A stretch of 64,000 nt of DNA from Bauldia sp963759235. Its GTDB lineage: Bacteria > Pseudomonadota > Alphaproteobacteria > Rhizobiales > Kaistiaceae. The notes below the pieces were generated by a model that worked only from the letters and a program-made list of their open reading frames with translations, did not search any database and had not been told where the DNA came from. Below are positions 51,612-61,015 of this stretch, in pieces. The stretch covers positions 434,001 to 498,000 of the forward strand of contig CAVWYO010000001.1 in NCBI GenBank assembly GCA_963759235.1, given 5' to 3'. Position 1 is the first letter of the stretch. Each line of letters begins with the position of its first letter. A program made the position numbers and the translations under genes.

Positions 51612-53411
51612 ATGCGCTTCCTCGACAATCTCAAAAAGGATTGGCTCTTTCTCCGGGGTATCGTGACGGCGTTGCGCACCGTCACGCCGATGGCTCGCCA
51701 GCGGACCCGGACCTTTCCCGACGTTGCCGAAGAGCTCGCCGCGCGCTACGGCGACCGCCCGGCGCTGATTTCGGATCGCGAGACGCTGAGCTACGCCGCC
51801 TACAACGCGCGAGGCAACCGTTACGCGCGATGGGCGATGGCGAACGGCGTCAGGAAGGGGGACGTCGTCTGCCTCCTGATGCCCAACCGGCCGGAATATG
51901 CCGCCGTGTGGCTCGGCATCGCCAGAGCCGGCGGCGTGACCGCGCTCCTCAATACCAATCTGTTCGGATCGGCGCTTGCCCGCTGCATCAACCTGGTGAA
52001 GCCCACCCACATCATCGTGGCGTCGGAACTCGCCGGAGCATTCGACAGCGCCGCGTCGATGATCGAGCCGGGCGCCGCCGTCTGGCAGCACGGCGCGCCG
52101 AGCGACGGCCAGCCGCGCATCGACACCGCCCTGATGGAGTTCAGCGATCAGCCCATCCCGAAGTCGGAGCGACCGCAGCTAACCCTGGAGGATCGCTGCC
52201 TCTACATCTACACAAGCGGCACGACCGGTCTTCCCAAGGCGGCCAACATCAACCACTACCGCGTCTATGCGGCGATGCTTGCCTATGCCTGCGTCATGGA
52301 GACCACCGAAAACGATCGCAACTACAACTGCTTGCCGATGTATCACACCTCGGGCGGCCTGCTGGCGATCGGCTGCTGCCTGGTGGTCGGCGGATCGGTG
52401 TTCATCCGGGAACGCTTCTCGGCGCGCCAGTTCTGGGACGACGTCGTCGACCACGGCTGCACCCGATTTCAGTATATCGGCGAACTGTGCCGCTATCTGG
52501 CCACGTCGCCGCCCCACCCCAAGGAGCGCTCGCACAACATCAAGCTCTGCTGTGGAAACGGGCTGAGGCCGGACATCTGGGAATATTTCAAGGACCGCTT
52601 CGGCATCGAATCCATCCGCGAGTTCTACGCGGCGACCGAAGGGAACGCCATTCTCTTCAACTTTGACGACACGACCGGTGCCGTCGGCCGCGTTCCGCGC
52701 TGGGCGCGCATGTTCTTTCCGATCACCAACATCCGCTTCGATGTGGAGCGCGAAGCGCCGGTGCGCGGTGAGAACGGCCTCTGCATCGAGTGCGAACCGG
52801 GCGAGGTGGGCGAGGTGATCTCGCGGATCGTCGTCAACCCCATCAAGCCGGCCCAACGCTTCGATGGATATGCCGACAAGACCGAGACGGAAAAGAAGAT
52901 CCTGCGTGACGTGTTCGTCGCCGGCGACATGTGGTTCCGCACCGGCGACCTAATGCGCCGCGACCGGCGGGGCTACTACTATTTCGTCGATCGCATCGGC
53001 GACACGTTCCGCTGGAAGGGCGAGAACATCTCGACCTCAGAGGTCGCCGAAACCCTGACCCTGTGCACCGGCGTCGACGAGGTCAATGTCTACGGAGTGG
53101 AGATTGCCGGGACCGAGGGACGCGCCGGCATGGCCGCCGTCGTTGTCAACGCCGACTTCACGCTCGAGGCGTTTCGCCGCCATGCGCACGCCACGCTCAA
53201 CCCGCAGGCGCGCCCGCTTTTCGTGCGGCTTCAACCGACGATCGACGTGACCTCGACCTTCAAGCCGCGGAAGCTCGACCTCGTGCGGGAGGGTTTCGAT
53301 CCGTTGCAGAGCTCGGATCCCATATTCTTCGATGACCCGGCAGCCGGTCAACTGGTGCGTGTCGACGCCGCCCTTTACCGGCAGATCAACTCCGGCGCGA
53401 TCCGCCTCTGA
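51612..53411 (+). CDS. Very-long-chain acyl-CoA synthetase, FATP-like
   Basis: This is a 599-residue ANL-superfamily enzyme of the FATP/long-chain group, which activates fatty acids to CoA thioesters. An N-terminal segment (DWLFLRGIVTALRTVTPMAR) may associate with the membrane. The ATP loop is CLYIYTSGTTGLPKAANINH, and NCLPMYHTSGGLLAIGCCLV, FYAATEGNAILFNFDDTTGA and the hinge YFVDRIGDTFRWKGENISTS are typical. The gene stands alone with a 230-base upstream gap. A CtrA-like box lies 19 bases after its stop but should serve the next genes. Confidence 0.92.
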   Translation: MRFLDNLKKDWLFLRGIVTALRTVTPMARQRTRTFPDVAEELAARYGDRPALISDRETLSYAAYNARGNRYARWAMANGVRKGDVVCLLMPNRPEYAAVWLGIARAGGVTALLNTNLFGSALARCINLVKPTHIIVASELAGAFDSAASMIEPGAAVWQHGAPSDGQPRIDTALMEFSDQPIPKSERPQLTLEDRCLYIYTSGTTGLPKAANINHYRVYAAMLAYACVMETTENDRNYNCLPMYHTSGGLLAIGCCLVVGGSVFIRERFSARQFWDDVVDHGCTRFQYIGELCRYLATSPPHPKERSHNIKLCCGNGLRPDIWEYFKDRFGIESIREFYAATEGNAILFNFDDTTGAVGRVPRWARMFFPITNIRFDVEREAPVRGENGLCIECEPGEVGEVISRIVVNPIKPAQRFDGYADKTETEKKILRDVFVAGDMWFRTGDLMRRDRRGYYYFVDRIGDTFRWKGENISTSEVAETLTLCTGVDEVNVYGVEIAGTEGRAGMAAVVVNADFTLEAFRRHAHATLNPQARPLFVRLQPTIDVTSTFKPRKLDLVREGFDPLQSSDPIFFDDPAAGQLVRVDAALYRQINSGAIRL

Positions 53412-53429
53412 GCCGCCTCATCATTAATG

Positions 53430-53444
53430 TTAACAGGCCGTTAA
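53430..53444. promoter_or_regulatory. CtrA-type binding site
   Basis: TTAA-CAGGCCG-TTAA is an exact match to the full CtrA recognition pattern (TTAA-N7-TTAA) of alphaproteobacteria. It lies in an AT-rich stretch (53415-53560) that contrasts with the GC-rich genome, 140 bases upstream of the small ORF and 370 bases upstream of the GNAT gene. Regulation by CtrA is inferred from the site. Confidence 0.65.
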
Positions 53445-53584
53445 CCTTTATGAACGTTCGAATTATTCTTGAATTGTAAAAGAATTTCTAGCCTTTTATT
53501 CATAGGCAAGGCCCTTCGGTTCAGTTTTTGTAAAATTTGAACCGGCATGATTGCCCTTGCACAGAATCCATTCGGAGAGGCCAG

Positions 53585-53812
53585 GTGCGCGTATCGTTTC
53601 CCGGCGCGGTTGACAGGGCCCTTGCAGGTCGCTTCGGCCGTCGGCTGGGACCGCTCGCCCCGAGACTGAACGCAATCTTCCATGCGTCGGACGACCGCTC
53701 CGTCTCGCAGCGCACGGCCGTCATCGCGTTTTCCGTCCGGACCCGGCTCGCCGTGAGCTGCTTCGTCCTGTTCGCGTTCCGCCCGGTCGACACCGCACCG
53801 GAGGCGGGCTGA
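53585..53812 (+). CDS. Small ORF upstream of the GNAT gene
   Basis: This is a possible 75-residue protein starting at GTG 53585 (VRVSFPGAVDRALAGRFGRR), with GGAGAGG 4-10 bases upstream, and ending 1 base before the GNAT start (TGA-A-ATG). Its C-terminal part has a hydrophobic stretch (RLAVSCFVLFAF). I do not recognise a family. The close spacing and ribosome site support expression, perhaps as a leader for the next gene. A non-coding upstream region is the alternative. Confidence 0.4.
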   Translation: MRVSFPGAVDRALAGRFGRRLGPLAPRLNAIFHASDDRSVSQRTAVIAFSVRTRLAVSCFVLFAFRPVDTAPEAG

Positions 53813-53813
53813 A

Positions 53814-55016
53814 ATGGCCGAGCTCGGCCTGACCGCCGAGGCTGTCGCCGAACGCTCCGTTGGCGGCGGCGACACGCGCCTCGCCGGACCGAGCGGCGGC
53901 CTGTCGTGGCTCAGCGCGCCGCAGGCCGCCTCGATAATCGCCGACTGGCGCAATCTGGCGACACGCAGCGCCGAGGCCAATGTCTTCTTCCATCCGGGCA
54001 TCCTGCTCCCGGCGATCGACCATCTGGATCAGGGCGTCGCCATCGCAACGGTCCGCGACCTTAGCGGGAAGCTGATCGCGCTCACGCCCGTCACCCGGTC
54101 GCGACTTGGCATGATCGCGCCGGCGGTGCGGGTATGGGCCCATGACGACGACCCTCTCGGAGTTCCCCTGCTCGATAGGGACGCGATCGACGACGCTGCC
54201 GCGGCTATCGTGGCGGCGGCCGGAGCGGTGAGCCTCGTCGTCCCCTCGCTCCACGCCGAGGGGCCGGTGGCATCGGCGCTCCACCGGGCCGCCGATCGGG
54301 CCGAACGTCCAGCGGCAATGCTCGACACCGAGGTTCGGGCAATGCTCGACCGGTCCGGCGTCGCCGGCACGATCCGCGCGAGTTTGGCCACCCGGCGGCG
54401 CGAGGAATTTGCCCGGCAAATGCGCCGCTTGGCCGATCTCGGCGCCGTGACCGTGGAAACGGCGGTCGAACCGGATCGCGTCCGCGCCCGCTGCGAGGAG
54501 TTCCTGACGCTGGAATCAGCCGGCTGGAAGGGGGAGAAGGGGACCGCGCTCGCTTGCCACGCGGCGACCGCCGCCTTCACGCGCGACATCGTCTTCAACC
54601 GCTCGGAGCGCGGCACCGTCCGCGTCGTTTCGATCCGGCTCGGCGATCATCCGGTGGCGATCGTCGTCTGTTTCGTCGCCGGATCGACCGCCTACACCTG
54701 GAAGATCGCCTATGACGAGGTTTTCTCCCGGTTCTCGCCCGGCGCTCAACTCATGCTCGAGACGGCCGACAGCCTGTTTGGCGATCCGGCGATCGAGCGC
54801 ATCGACTCGTGCGCCTCCGCCAATCACCCGATGATCGACCACCTCTGGCCCGGCCGGCTGACGACCGGAACGCTGGTCATCGGCCCGGTCGGCGGCGGCC
54901 TGGTCTATCGCGCCGGACTTGCCGCTTTCGCGGCGGAGATCGAAGCGCGCGGGACGGCACGAACTCTCAGGGCCCAGTTCAAGCTGCGTCACCGGAAAAC
55001 CGAGACCGAACAATGA
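53814..55016 (+). CDS. GNAT-family acetyltransferase, BioF2/CelD-like
   Basis: This is a 400-residue protein with a C-terminal Acetyltransf_6 fold of the type once called cellulose-biosynthesis CelD. Visible family segments are NVFFHPGILLPAIDHLDQGV, the RRREEFARQMRRLADLG helix, FLTLESAGWKGEKGTALACH (the conserved E.xGWKG.GT block) and AYTWKIAYDEVFSRFSPGAQ. Such proteins transfer acyl groups to unknown acceptors, often polysaccharides. The likely promoter is the AT-rich region with the CtrA-like site upstream of the small ORF. Substrate unknown. Confidence 0.86.
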   Translation: MAELGLTAEAVAERSVGGGDTRLAGPSGGLSWLSAPQAASIIADWRNLATRSAEANVFFHPGILLPAIDHLDQGVAIATVRDLSGKLIALTPVTRSRLGMIAPAVRVWAHDDDPLGVPLLDRDAIDDAAAAIVAAAGAVSLVVPSLHAEGPVASALHRAADRAERPAAMLDTEVRAMLDRSGVAGTIRASLATRRREEFARQMRRLADLGAVTVETAVEPDRVRARCEEFLTLESAGWKGEKGTALACHAATAAFTRDIVFNRSERGTVRVVSIRLGDHPVAIVVCFVAGSTAYTWKIAYDEVFSRFSPGAQLMLETADSLFGDPAIERIDSCASANHPMIDHLWPGRLTTGTLVIGPVGGGLVYRAGLAAFAAEIEARGTARTLRAQFKLRHRKTETEQ

Positions 55017-55043
55017 GCCTCATCGAACAGGCCTGAAACACCG

Positions 55044-56690
55044 CTAGACGGAGGCGTCCGTTGCTGTCTCGCGTCTCACGCTGTCGCGGAAGCCGCGCCG
55101 GATCACTTTCCCCGACGTGGTGAGCGGAATTTCGCCGACGAAGACGATCTCGCGGGGATATTCAGCCGCCGAAAGCCGCGCCCGCACGAAGAGCCGAATT
55201 TCCTCCGCGAGCCCGTCGGAGGGTCGGTGGCCCGGCTTGAGGGTGACGAAGGCCTTGACGATCTCGGTGCGGATCGGATCGGGCTTGCCGACCACCGCCG
55301 CCAGCGCCACCGCCGGGTGCGCGGCGAGACAATCCTCCACCTCGCTCGGGCCGATCCGGTAGCCGGACGAGATGATGACGTCGTCGTTGCGTCCTATGAA
55401 GTGGATGTAGCCGTCCTCGTCGCGGACGGCCTGGTCGCCGGTCACCATCCAGTCGCCGATGAACTTCTCGCGTGTCGCCTCCGGCTCGTCCCAATACTGA
55501 AGGAACATCGAGGGATCGGATCGCCGCACGGCGATCTCGCCGGGCTCCCCCGGCGGCCGTTCGACACCGTCCTCGCCGATCACCGCGACGATATGCCCGG
55601 GGATCGGCTTGCCGATGGCGCCGGCCCGGCTGACGCCGAGCGCCGCGCATGAGCCAAGCACATAGTTGCACTCGGTCTGGCCGTAGAACTCGTTGACGGG
55701 GCGGCCGAAGGTCGCTTCGCTCTTCTCGAAGGCCCTGCGACCGAGGCTCTCGCCGGCCGACGCTACCGTCCGCAGGTCGAGGTCGAACCGCGCGAGGGGG
55801 CGCTCCACCGCTTCCATCAGCTTGATGGCGGTCGGCGGCAGGAAGGCGTTCCGCACCTTGGCTTCCGCCATCAGCGCGAAGGCGGCTTCCGGGTCGAAAC
55901 GCTGAAACGGGCCGAAGACCACCGGGGTGCCGAAATAGAGCGCCGGCAGCAATGCGTTGAGAAGGCCGCCGGCCCAGGCCCAGTCGGACGGCGTCCATAC
56001 CCGGTCGTCGGGAGCGGGAGCGAATTCGTGCGTGAGCGCGAATCCGGGCAGGTGGCCGAGGAGGACTCGGTGACCGTGGAGGGCACCCTTCGGCTGGCCG
56101 GTCGTGCCGGAGGTGTAGATCATCATCGCCGGGTCGTCCGGCGCCGAGTCGATAACCGGGAACGGATCGGCGAAGGCTTCGAGGGCCTCGGTATACCCGT
56201 CAACGCCAGCCGCCGGGCCATCGATGCAGAGGATGGTTTCGAGGGCGGGCAGGTCCGGCCTGATTGCGGCGAGCTTCGCCGCGCCGGCGGCGTCGGTGAG
56301 GATCACCCTGGTCCCCGAATTCCGCAGCCGATAGCGGAGCGCGTCGGGTCCGAACAGCGCGGCGAGCGGAACGACGACCGCTCCGAGCTTGTAGGCGGCG
56401 AGGTGGCCGATCGCCGCCTCGTTCGACTGCGGCAGGAGAACCGCCAAGCGGTCGCCTGGCGCAATGCCGCGCGCCCGAAGGGCGTGCGCCAGCCGATCGG
56501 AGTAGCGCTTCAGTTCGCCGAATGTGATTGTCGTCATCGCGCCGCGGGCGTCGCGGTGAATCAGGGCAACGCGGTCGGGGACCGCCGCCGCCCACCTGTC
56601 GCAGCAGGCGACCGCGATGTTGAAGCGCTCGGGGATCGACCAGCGGAACGCGCCGATCAGCGCCTCATAGGTTTCCGCCCGAGGAAGCAT
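55044..56690 (-). CDS. Acyl-CoA synthetase (AMP-forming), medium-chain/acetyl-type
   Basis: This is a 548-residue ANL enzyme from the ATG 56690 (MLPRAETYEALIGAFRWSIP). Motifs are the ATP loop MMIYTSGTTGQPKGALHG, WTPSDWAWAGGLLNALLPAL, EFYGQTECNYVLGSCAALG, MVTGDQAVRDEDGYIHFIGR, the hinge DVIISSGYRIGPSEVEDCLA and the catalytic Lys in TTSGKVIRRGFRD. It resembles medium-chain (ACSM-like) synthetases. It starts 3 bases after the CAP lipoprotein stop and so is in one transcript with that gene and the mechanosensitive channel gene. Confidence 0.92.
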   Translation of the reverse strand: MLPRAETYEALIGAFRWSIPERFNIAVACCDRWAAAVPDRVALIHRDARGAMTTITFGELKRYSDRLAHALRARGIAPGDRLAVLLPQSNEAAIGHLAAYKLGAVVVPLAALFGPDALRYRLRNSGTRVILTDAAGAAKLAAIRPDLPALETILCIDGPAAGVDGYTEALEAFADPFPVIDSAPDDPAMMIYTSGTTGQPKGALHGHRVLLGHLPGFALTHEFAPAPDDRVWTPSDWAWAGGLLNALLPALYFGTPVVFGPFQRFDPEAAFALMAEAKVRNAFLPPTAIKLMEAVERPLARFDLDLRTVASAGESLGRRAFEKSEATFGRPVNEFYGQTECNYVLGSCAALGVSRAGAIGKPIPGHIVAVIGEDGVERPPGEPGEIAVRRSDPSMFLQYWDEPEATREKFIGDWMVTGDQAVRDEDGYIHFIGRNDDVIISSGYRIGPSEVEDCLAAHPAVALAAVVGKPDPIRTEIVKAFVTLKPGHRPSDGLAEEIRLFVRARLSAAEYPREIVFVGEIPLTTSGKVIRRGFRDSVRRETATDASV

Positions 56691-56692
56691 CG

Positions 56693-57289
56693 CTACCGCG
56701 GGACGGCGACGACCGGCCCGGCGTCCGGACCGAGCGCCGCCTGCCGGTTGTCGGGCTCGGCCAGGACCAACGTCCAGAAGTTGCCGTACTTGCTGTTCTG
56801 GGCGTAGGCGACCGCGATCCCCATCTGGGTGACGCCCGGCTTCAGCATGTTGGCATTGTGGCCGGGCGACGCTTTCCAACCGGCGAAGGCCTCGTCGAGA
56901 TTGCGGTGGCCGGCGGCCACGTTCTCCGCGGCGATCGCCGCGTCATACCCGCCGGCGCTGAGCCGGCGCTCGAAGCTCCCCTCGCCGGCGAGCACGTGGG
57001 ACATCTTGTCGGCGCTGGCCATGGCGCGGGAATGCTTCGCGGCGATCGCCATCAGCTGCGGGTTCAGCGTCACCGGCGAGAGACCGTGGCTCCTGCGGTA
57101 GTCGGAAATCAGCCTAGCGGCGGCGGCCGGATCGACGGTTGCCGGCGCGGGCGCCGCCCCCGAGATCAGCTCTTCAGGCTTGTTGAAGAGCGAGATGCAG
57201 GCCGACAGCGGCAGGGCCACGACGAGCGCAACGGCCACGGCGCGAAGCGCGCCCAATCGAGACAAGACGGTATTTCCCAAAGAATCCAT
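56693..57289 (-). CDS. CAP-domain lipoprotein
   Basis: This is a 198-residue protein with a lipoprotein signal (AVAVALVVALPLSACISLF; cysteine of LSAC is the likely lipidation site) and one CAP/SCP domain: LISDYRRSHGLSPVTLNPQL, AAKHSRAMASADKMSHVLAG, AAENVAAGHRNLDEAFAGWK, SPGHNANMLKPGVTQMGIAV. The start is the ATG at 57289. It sits between the mechanosensitive channel gene (4-base gap) and the acyl-CoA synthetase gene. Bacterial CAP proteins of this form are widespread but of unknown activity. Confidence 0.9.
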   Translation of the reverse strand: MDSLGNTVLSRLGALRAVAVALVVALPLSACISLFNKPEELISGAAPAPATVDPAAAARLISDYRRSHGLSPVTLNPQLMAIAAKHSRAMASADKMSHVLAGEGSFERRLSAGGYDAAIAAENVAAGHRNLDEAFAGWKASPGHNANMLKPGVTQMGIAVAYAQNSKYGNFWTLVLAEPDNRQAALGPDAGPVVAVPR

Positions 57290-57293
57290 GCGA

Positions 57294-59696
57294 TTATCGG
57301 CTGGTCCCCGCATCGGCATCCGGCTTGTTTCCCGCAGCCCGCGCGAAGGTCCGCTCGATCTCCGGCAGGTCGCGGAGGTGGACATCCTGCTGTGGAAACG
57401 GAATCTCGATGCCGGCTTCGCGCAGGCCGGCGAGGATGGCAAAGCGCAAATCCGACCGGACAGTCAAGCCGTTCGAGATGTCGGCGAGATAGCATCGCAA
57501 CTCGAAGTCGAGCGAGCTCGAGCCGAAATCCATGAACAGGACGAACGGCACCGGCGACTTCAGAACGAATTCATTGCGGTCGGCGCAGGTCAGCAGGATC
57601 TCCTTCACCCGCTGCGGGTCCGAATCGTAGCTCACGCCGACCGGGATGGCGACGCGGCCGATATTGCCTCTCAGATACCGGTTGGTGACGACGCCGGAGA
57701 TCAGGTTGGAGTTGGGGATGATCACCGAGGCGCGATCGAACGTCTCGATCTCGGTCGCCCGCACGCTGATGCGGCGGACGGTGCCCTGGTCGCTGCCGAC
57801 CTCGATCCAGTCGCCGGCGCGGATCGGCCGTTCGGCGAGCAGGATGAGGCCGGAAACGAAATTGTTGACGATGCTTTGCAATCCGAAGCCGATGCCCACC
57901 GACAACGCGCCGGCGACGATCGCGATGCTAGCGAGGTCGAAGCCGGCATAGGTGGCGGCGAGGATCGCCGCCAGGATCACCCCGACATAGCCGGCCGTGA
58001 TGCGGATCGAGTTCTTGAGGCCGGGTTCGATGGCGGTGGTCGGCAGGAAGCGGTGGTCGAGCCATCGCTGGAAGATCCGGGTCAGGGCGACCACGCCGAC
58101 GAAAATGATCGCCACGGTGAGGATGATCGAGAAGGTGATCCGGATCGAGCCGACATGGATGCCGTAATAGAGGCCTTCGACCCGTGAGGTGATCGTAGAG
58201 GAATCGAAACCCCACGGCGCGGCGATGAGGAGCGCGGTGACGAACGCCAGAACCAGCTTGGCGACGCCGGTGACGACGACGCCGGATTGGTTCAGCGCCC
58301 GGTCGCTCATGCCGAGATTGCGGGCGAGCCGCTGGCCGGCCGGATGATCGGCGGAAAGGGTTGTGGTGAGGAGCAGATCGACGAGCGCGCTCGCCAGGAC
58401 GTATGCACCGACCACGACCCACACCCAGGCGATCTGCGCGATCATGAACGAGGCGAAGGCCAGATACCCGGCCACCGCCGCGACGATGGTGACCAGAGCG
58501 GCAAGGCCGGCGAGCGGCGTCAGGATCCGCCAGCGGGCGCTCCGCTGTCGCTCCTCGGTGCTCAGCGCATCGCGTCCGCGCACCAGCATGCGCGTGGCGA
58601 CGAGGGCGAGGATCGAGGTGGGGATCGACAGCACGCCGCCCATGCCGGTGGCGTAGAAGGACGGCGCGGCGGCGACGCCAGCAAGGCTTGCGATCAGCGC
58701 GTAGAGCGCCAGGATCGCGGCGGCAATGACGACGACGCCGTAGGACTGCCGCGCAGTCTGGTCGGCGATGCCGGCGATGCGCCACGACGGGCGATTGGGC
58801 GCCGCCAGCGCCCGGGCAAGTCCGGTGATCACCGTGAAGACCGCGACCGCGACCGTCAGCCCGTCGAGAATCTCGCCGATGCTGCGCGGCAGCAGCTTGA
58901 GTTCGAAGAGGAGCGCCCTCAGGCCGAACAGGATGAGAACGGGCGCCCCGATATCGACGGCAACGATGGCAAGCGCCATCACGGCCTTCTGGGACCGGGT
59001 CGGCTGGCCGCTAGAGCCGGGGCCCTGCGCCCATCTGAGAAAAAGGGCGCGGGCGATCAGGATCACCACGACGATCAGGATGGCGACGACGACGAGAAGG
59101 ACCGTGACCGTGTCGGAGCTGGCGGCAACCAGCCGGCCCCAGTCGCCGATGACGCGGCCGACGCCGACGAGCATGGTCGGGGTTTCGATCGCGAGGTCGG
59201 CGATCAGGCCCGGGCTGAGCGCGCTCCGATCGCGGGCGAAGAGGGCCGTGGTGAATTGGGTGTCGCGGCGGTCGCGAATCTTGTCGAGAAGCTGGCGGGC
59301 GTTGAGGACGACCAGGCCGGCCTGCTGGCTGAAGCCGGTCAGCCTCTCCAGTTCCGCCTGCAAGTGCTGCCGGGTCTCGACGAGGACCGGCGCCTCCTTG
59401 CCCTCCCCGCCCTCGGGCGGCGCAATGGAAGCGAGGCGGTCCGTGATCTCCGAAATGCGCGGCTGAAGGTCCTCGTCGAACGCGCGGGCCTCGTCGTAGA
59501 CGGCTTGCACCTCGCGGCGAAGCGCGTCGAGGTCGGCAGCGGCAAGATCGGCCCGGCCGAGCGTCGCCTCGGCTTGCGACAGGGTCGCCGACCAGCCGTT
59601 GAGCGTCGCCTGTTCATCCTCCCCTTGCGTCCACGCCGCGACGGGCGCGAGGATCAGGGCGAGAAGGACGGCAAGACGGGAAAGACGCCGATGCAT
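57294..59696 (-). CDS. Mechanosensitive ion channel, DUF3772-MscS type
   Basis: This is an 800-residue inner-membrane channel. A signal peptide (RLSRLAVLLALILAPVAAWT) is followed by a periplasmic helical DUF3772-like domain (about 25-180), about ten membrane helices, and a C-terminal MscS domain. In that domain GALSVGIGFGLQSIVNNFVS (pore-lining helix), GLILLAERPIRAGDWIEVGS, VRRISVRATEIETFDRASVI, PNSNLISGVVTNRYL and the cytoplasmic vestibule are clear. It releases solutes during hypo-osmotic shock. The proXWV osmoprotectant importer next to it fits an osmotic theme. Confidence 0.93.
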   Translation of the reverse strand: MHRRLSRLAVLLALILAPVAAWTQGEDEQATLNGWSATLSQAEATLGRADLAAADLDALRREVQAVYDEARAFDEDLQPRISEITDRLASIAPPEGGEGKEAPVLVETRQHLQAELERLTGFSQQAGLVVLNARQLLDKIRDRRDTQFTTALFARDRSALSPGLIADLAIETPTMLVGVGRVIGDWGRLVAASSDTVTVLLVVVAILIVVVILIARALFLRWAQGPGSSGQPTRSQKAVMALAIVAVDIGAPVLILFGLRALLFELKLLPRSIGEILDGLTVAVAVFTVITGLARALAAPNRPSWRIAGIADQTARQSYGVVVIAAAILALYALIASLAGVAAAPSFYATGMGGVLSIPTSILALVATRMLVRGRDALSTEERQRSARWRILTPLAGLAALVTIVAAVAGYLAFASFMIAQIAWVWVVVGAYVLASALVDLLLTTTLSADHPAGQRLARNLGMSDRALNQSGVVVTGVAKLVLAFVTALLIAAPWGFDSSTITSRVEGLYYGIHVGSIRITFSIILTVAIIFVGVVALTRIFQRWLDHRFLPTTAIEPGLKNSIRITAGYVGVILAAILAATYAGFDLASIAIVAGALSVGIGFGLQSIVNNFVSGLILLAERPIRAGDWIEVGSDQGTVRRISVRATEIETFDRASVIIPNSNLISGVVTNRYLRGNIGRVAIPVGVSYDSDPQRVKEILLTCADRNEFVLKSPVPFVLFMDFGSSSLDFELRCYLADISNGLTVRSDLRFAILAGLREAGIEIPFPQQDVHLRDLPEIERTFARAAGNKPDADAGTSR

Positions 59697-59817
59697 GGGC
59701 CCGACTCGGGTGATGTCAGGCGTTTGCTAGCATGACCGGCACAAACGAGCGACAGTTCGCGCGTCCGGCTCCCTAATCCGGCAGGCGTTGTAGCTCACGC
59801 TTCCACGATTTCGAGTA

Positions 59818-61011
59818 CTATTCCGCCGCCTCGCGCTCGACGGGTGGCGTGAGAACCTCGCCGACTTTGTCGGCCGAGACGATGCCCTCCAACCCCCCAT
59901 CGGCGCCGATCACGGCCACCGGATAGGCGCTGGAAAGCGTGGCGGGAAGCGCCTCGGCGATCGAGGCGTCGGGTCCGACCGACGGCGCGTTGACGGCGAT
60001 CTCGTCGACCGTCGGCGCCGGGTGGCTGGCGATGGCGGCGCTGACCGCGTCGCGGGTCACCACGCCGCGATAGCCGCGCTCGTTGACCAGATAGCCGATC
60101 TCGGCACCCCGCCGCTGCATCTCGGCAAGCGCCTGCTCCAGGGTCTCGTCGGTGAGGCGAAGCGGCGGCGGCTTCATGACCACGTCGACGGTGAGCACGC
60201 GGGCCCGGTTGACGTCCTTGACGAAGGCGCGGACGTAGCCGTCGGCCGGGTTCAACAGAATTTCCGCCGGCGTGCCGATCTGCGACAGCGTGCCGTCCTT
60301 GAGGATGGCGATGCGGTCGCCGAGGCGGAGCGCCTCGTCGAGATCGTGGGTGATGAAGACGATGGTCTTCTTGAGCCGCGCCTGCAGTTCCATCAATTCG
60401 TCCTGCATCTGGCTACGGATCAGGGGATCGAGGGCGGAAAACGCCTCGTCCATCAGCAGGATTTCGGGGTCGGTGCAGAGCGCCCGGGCCAGGCCGACGC
60501 GCTGCTGCATGCCGCCGGAGAGCTGCGACGGATACTGGCGCTCGTAGCCGGCGAGGCCGACGCTGGCGACCCACTCGGCGGCGGCCGCCTCCCGCTTGGC
60601 CCGCGGCTCGCCGCGGACCTCCAGGCCATAGGCGACGTTCTCGATGACGGTGCGATGGGGGAAGAGGCCGAAGCGCTGGAACACCATCCCGGTCTTCAGG
60701 CGGCGGAAAATCTCAAGGTCGCGGATCGACAGCGCCAGCATGTCGACGCCATCGATGACGATCTCGCCCTCGGTCGGGTCGATCAGCCGGTTGAGATGGC
60801 GGATCAGGGTCGACTTGCCGGAACCCGACAGGCCCATCACCACGAATATCTCGCCGCGCTCGACCGAAATGGAGACGTCGCGCAGGCCGACGCTGTTACC
60901 GGATTCGGCTAGAATTTCTTCCTTGGTCGCTCCCGCCTTCAGGCGCGCCAGCGCCTTCTTCGGATTGGCGCCGAAGATCTTGGTGAGGTGCCTTGCCTCG
61001 ATCAGCGCCAA
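59818..61011 (-). CDS. proV: Glycine betaine/proline ABC transporter ATPase with CBS domains
   Basis: This is a 397-residue ATPase of the osmoprotectant importer. Walker A is VVMGLSGSGKSTLIRHLNRL, signature YPSQLSGGMQQRVGLARALC, Walker B ILLMDEAFSALDPLIRSQMQ, and the H-loop VFITHDLDEALRLGDRIAIL. Tandem CBS domains from about 280 to the end (ILTVDVVMKPPPLRLTDETL, IGADGGLEGIVSADKVGEVL) sense ionic strength in this family. It is third in proX-proW-proV, 4 bases after proW. Confidence 0.95.
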   Translation of the reverse strand: MALIEARHLTKIFGANPKKALARLKAGATKEEILAESGNSVGLRDVSISVERGEIFVVMGLSGSGKSTLIRHLNRLIDPTEGEIVIDGVDMLALSIRDLEIFRRLKTGMVFQRFGLFPHRTVIENVAYGLEVRGEPRAKREAAAAEWVASVGLAGYERQYPSQLSGGMQQRVGLARALCTDPEILLMDEAFSALDPLIRSQMQDELMELQARLKKTIVFITHDLDEALRLGDRIAILKDGTLSQIGTPAEILLNPADGYVRAFVKDVNRARVLTVDVVMKPPPLRLTDETLEQALAEMQRRGAEIGYLVNERGYRGVVTRDAVSAAIASHPAPTVDEIAVNAPSVGPDASIAEALPATLSSAYPVAVIGADGGLEGIVSADKVGEVLTPPVEREAAE

Positions 61012-61015
61012 GCGT

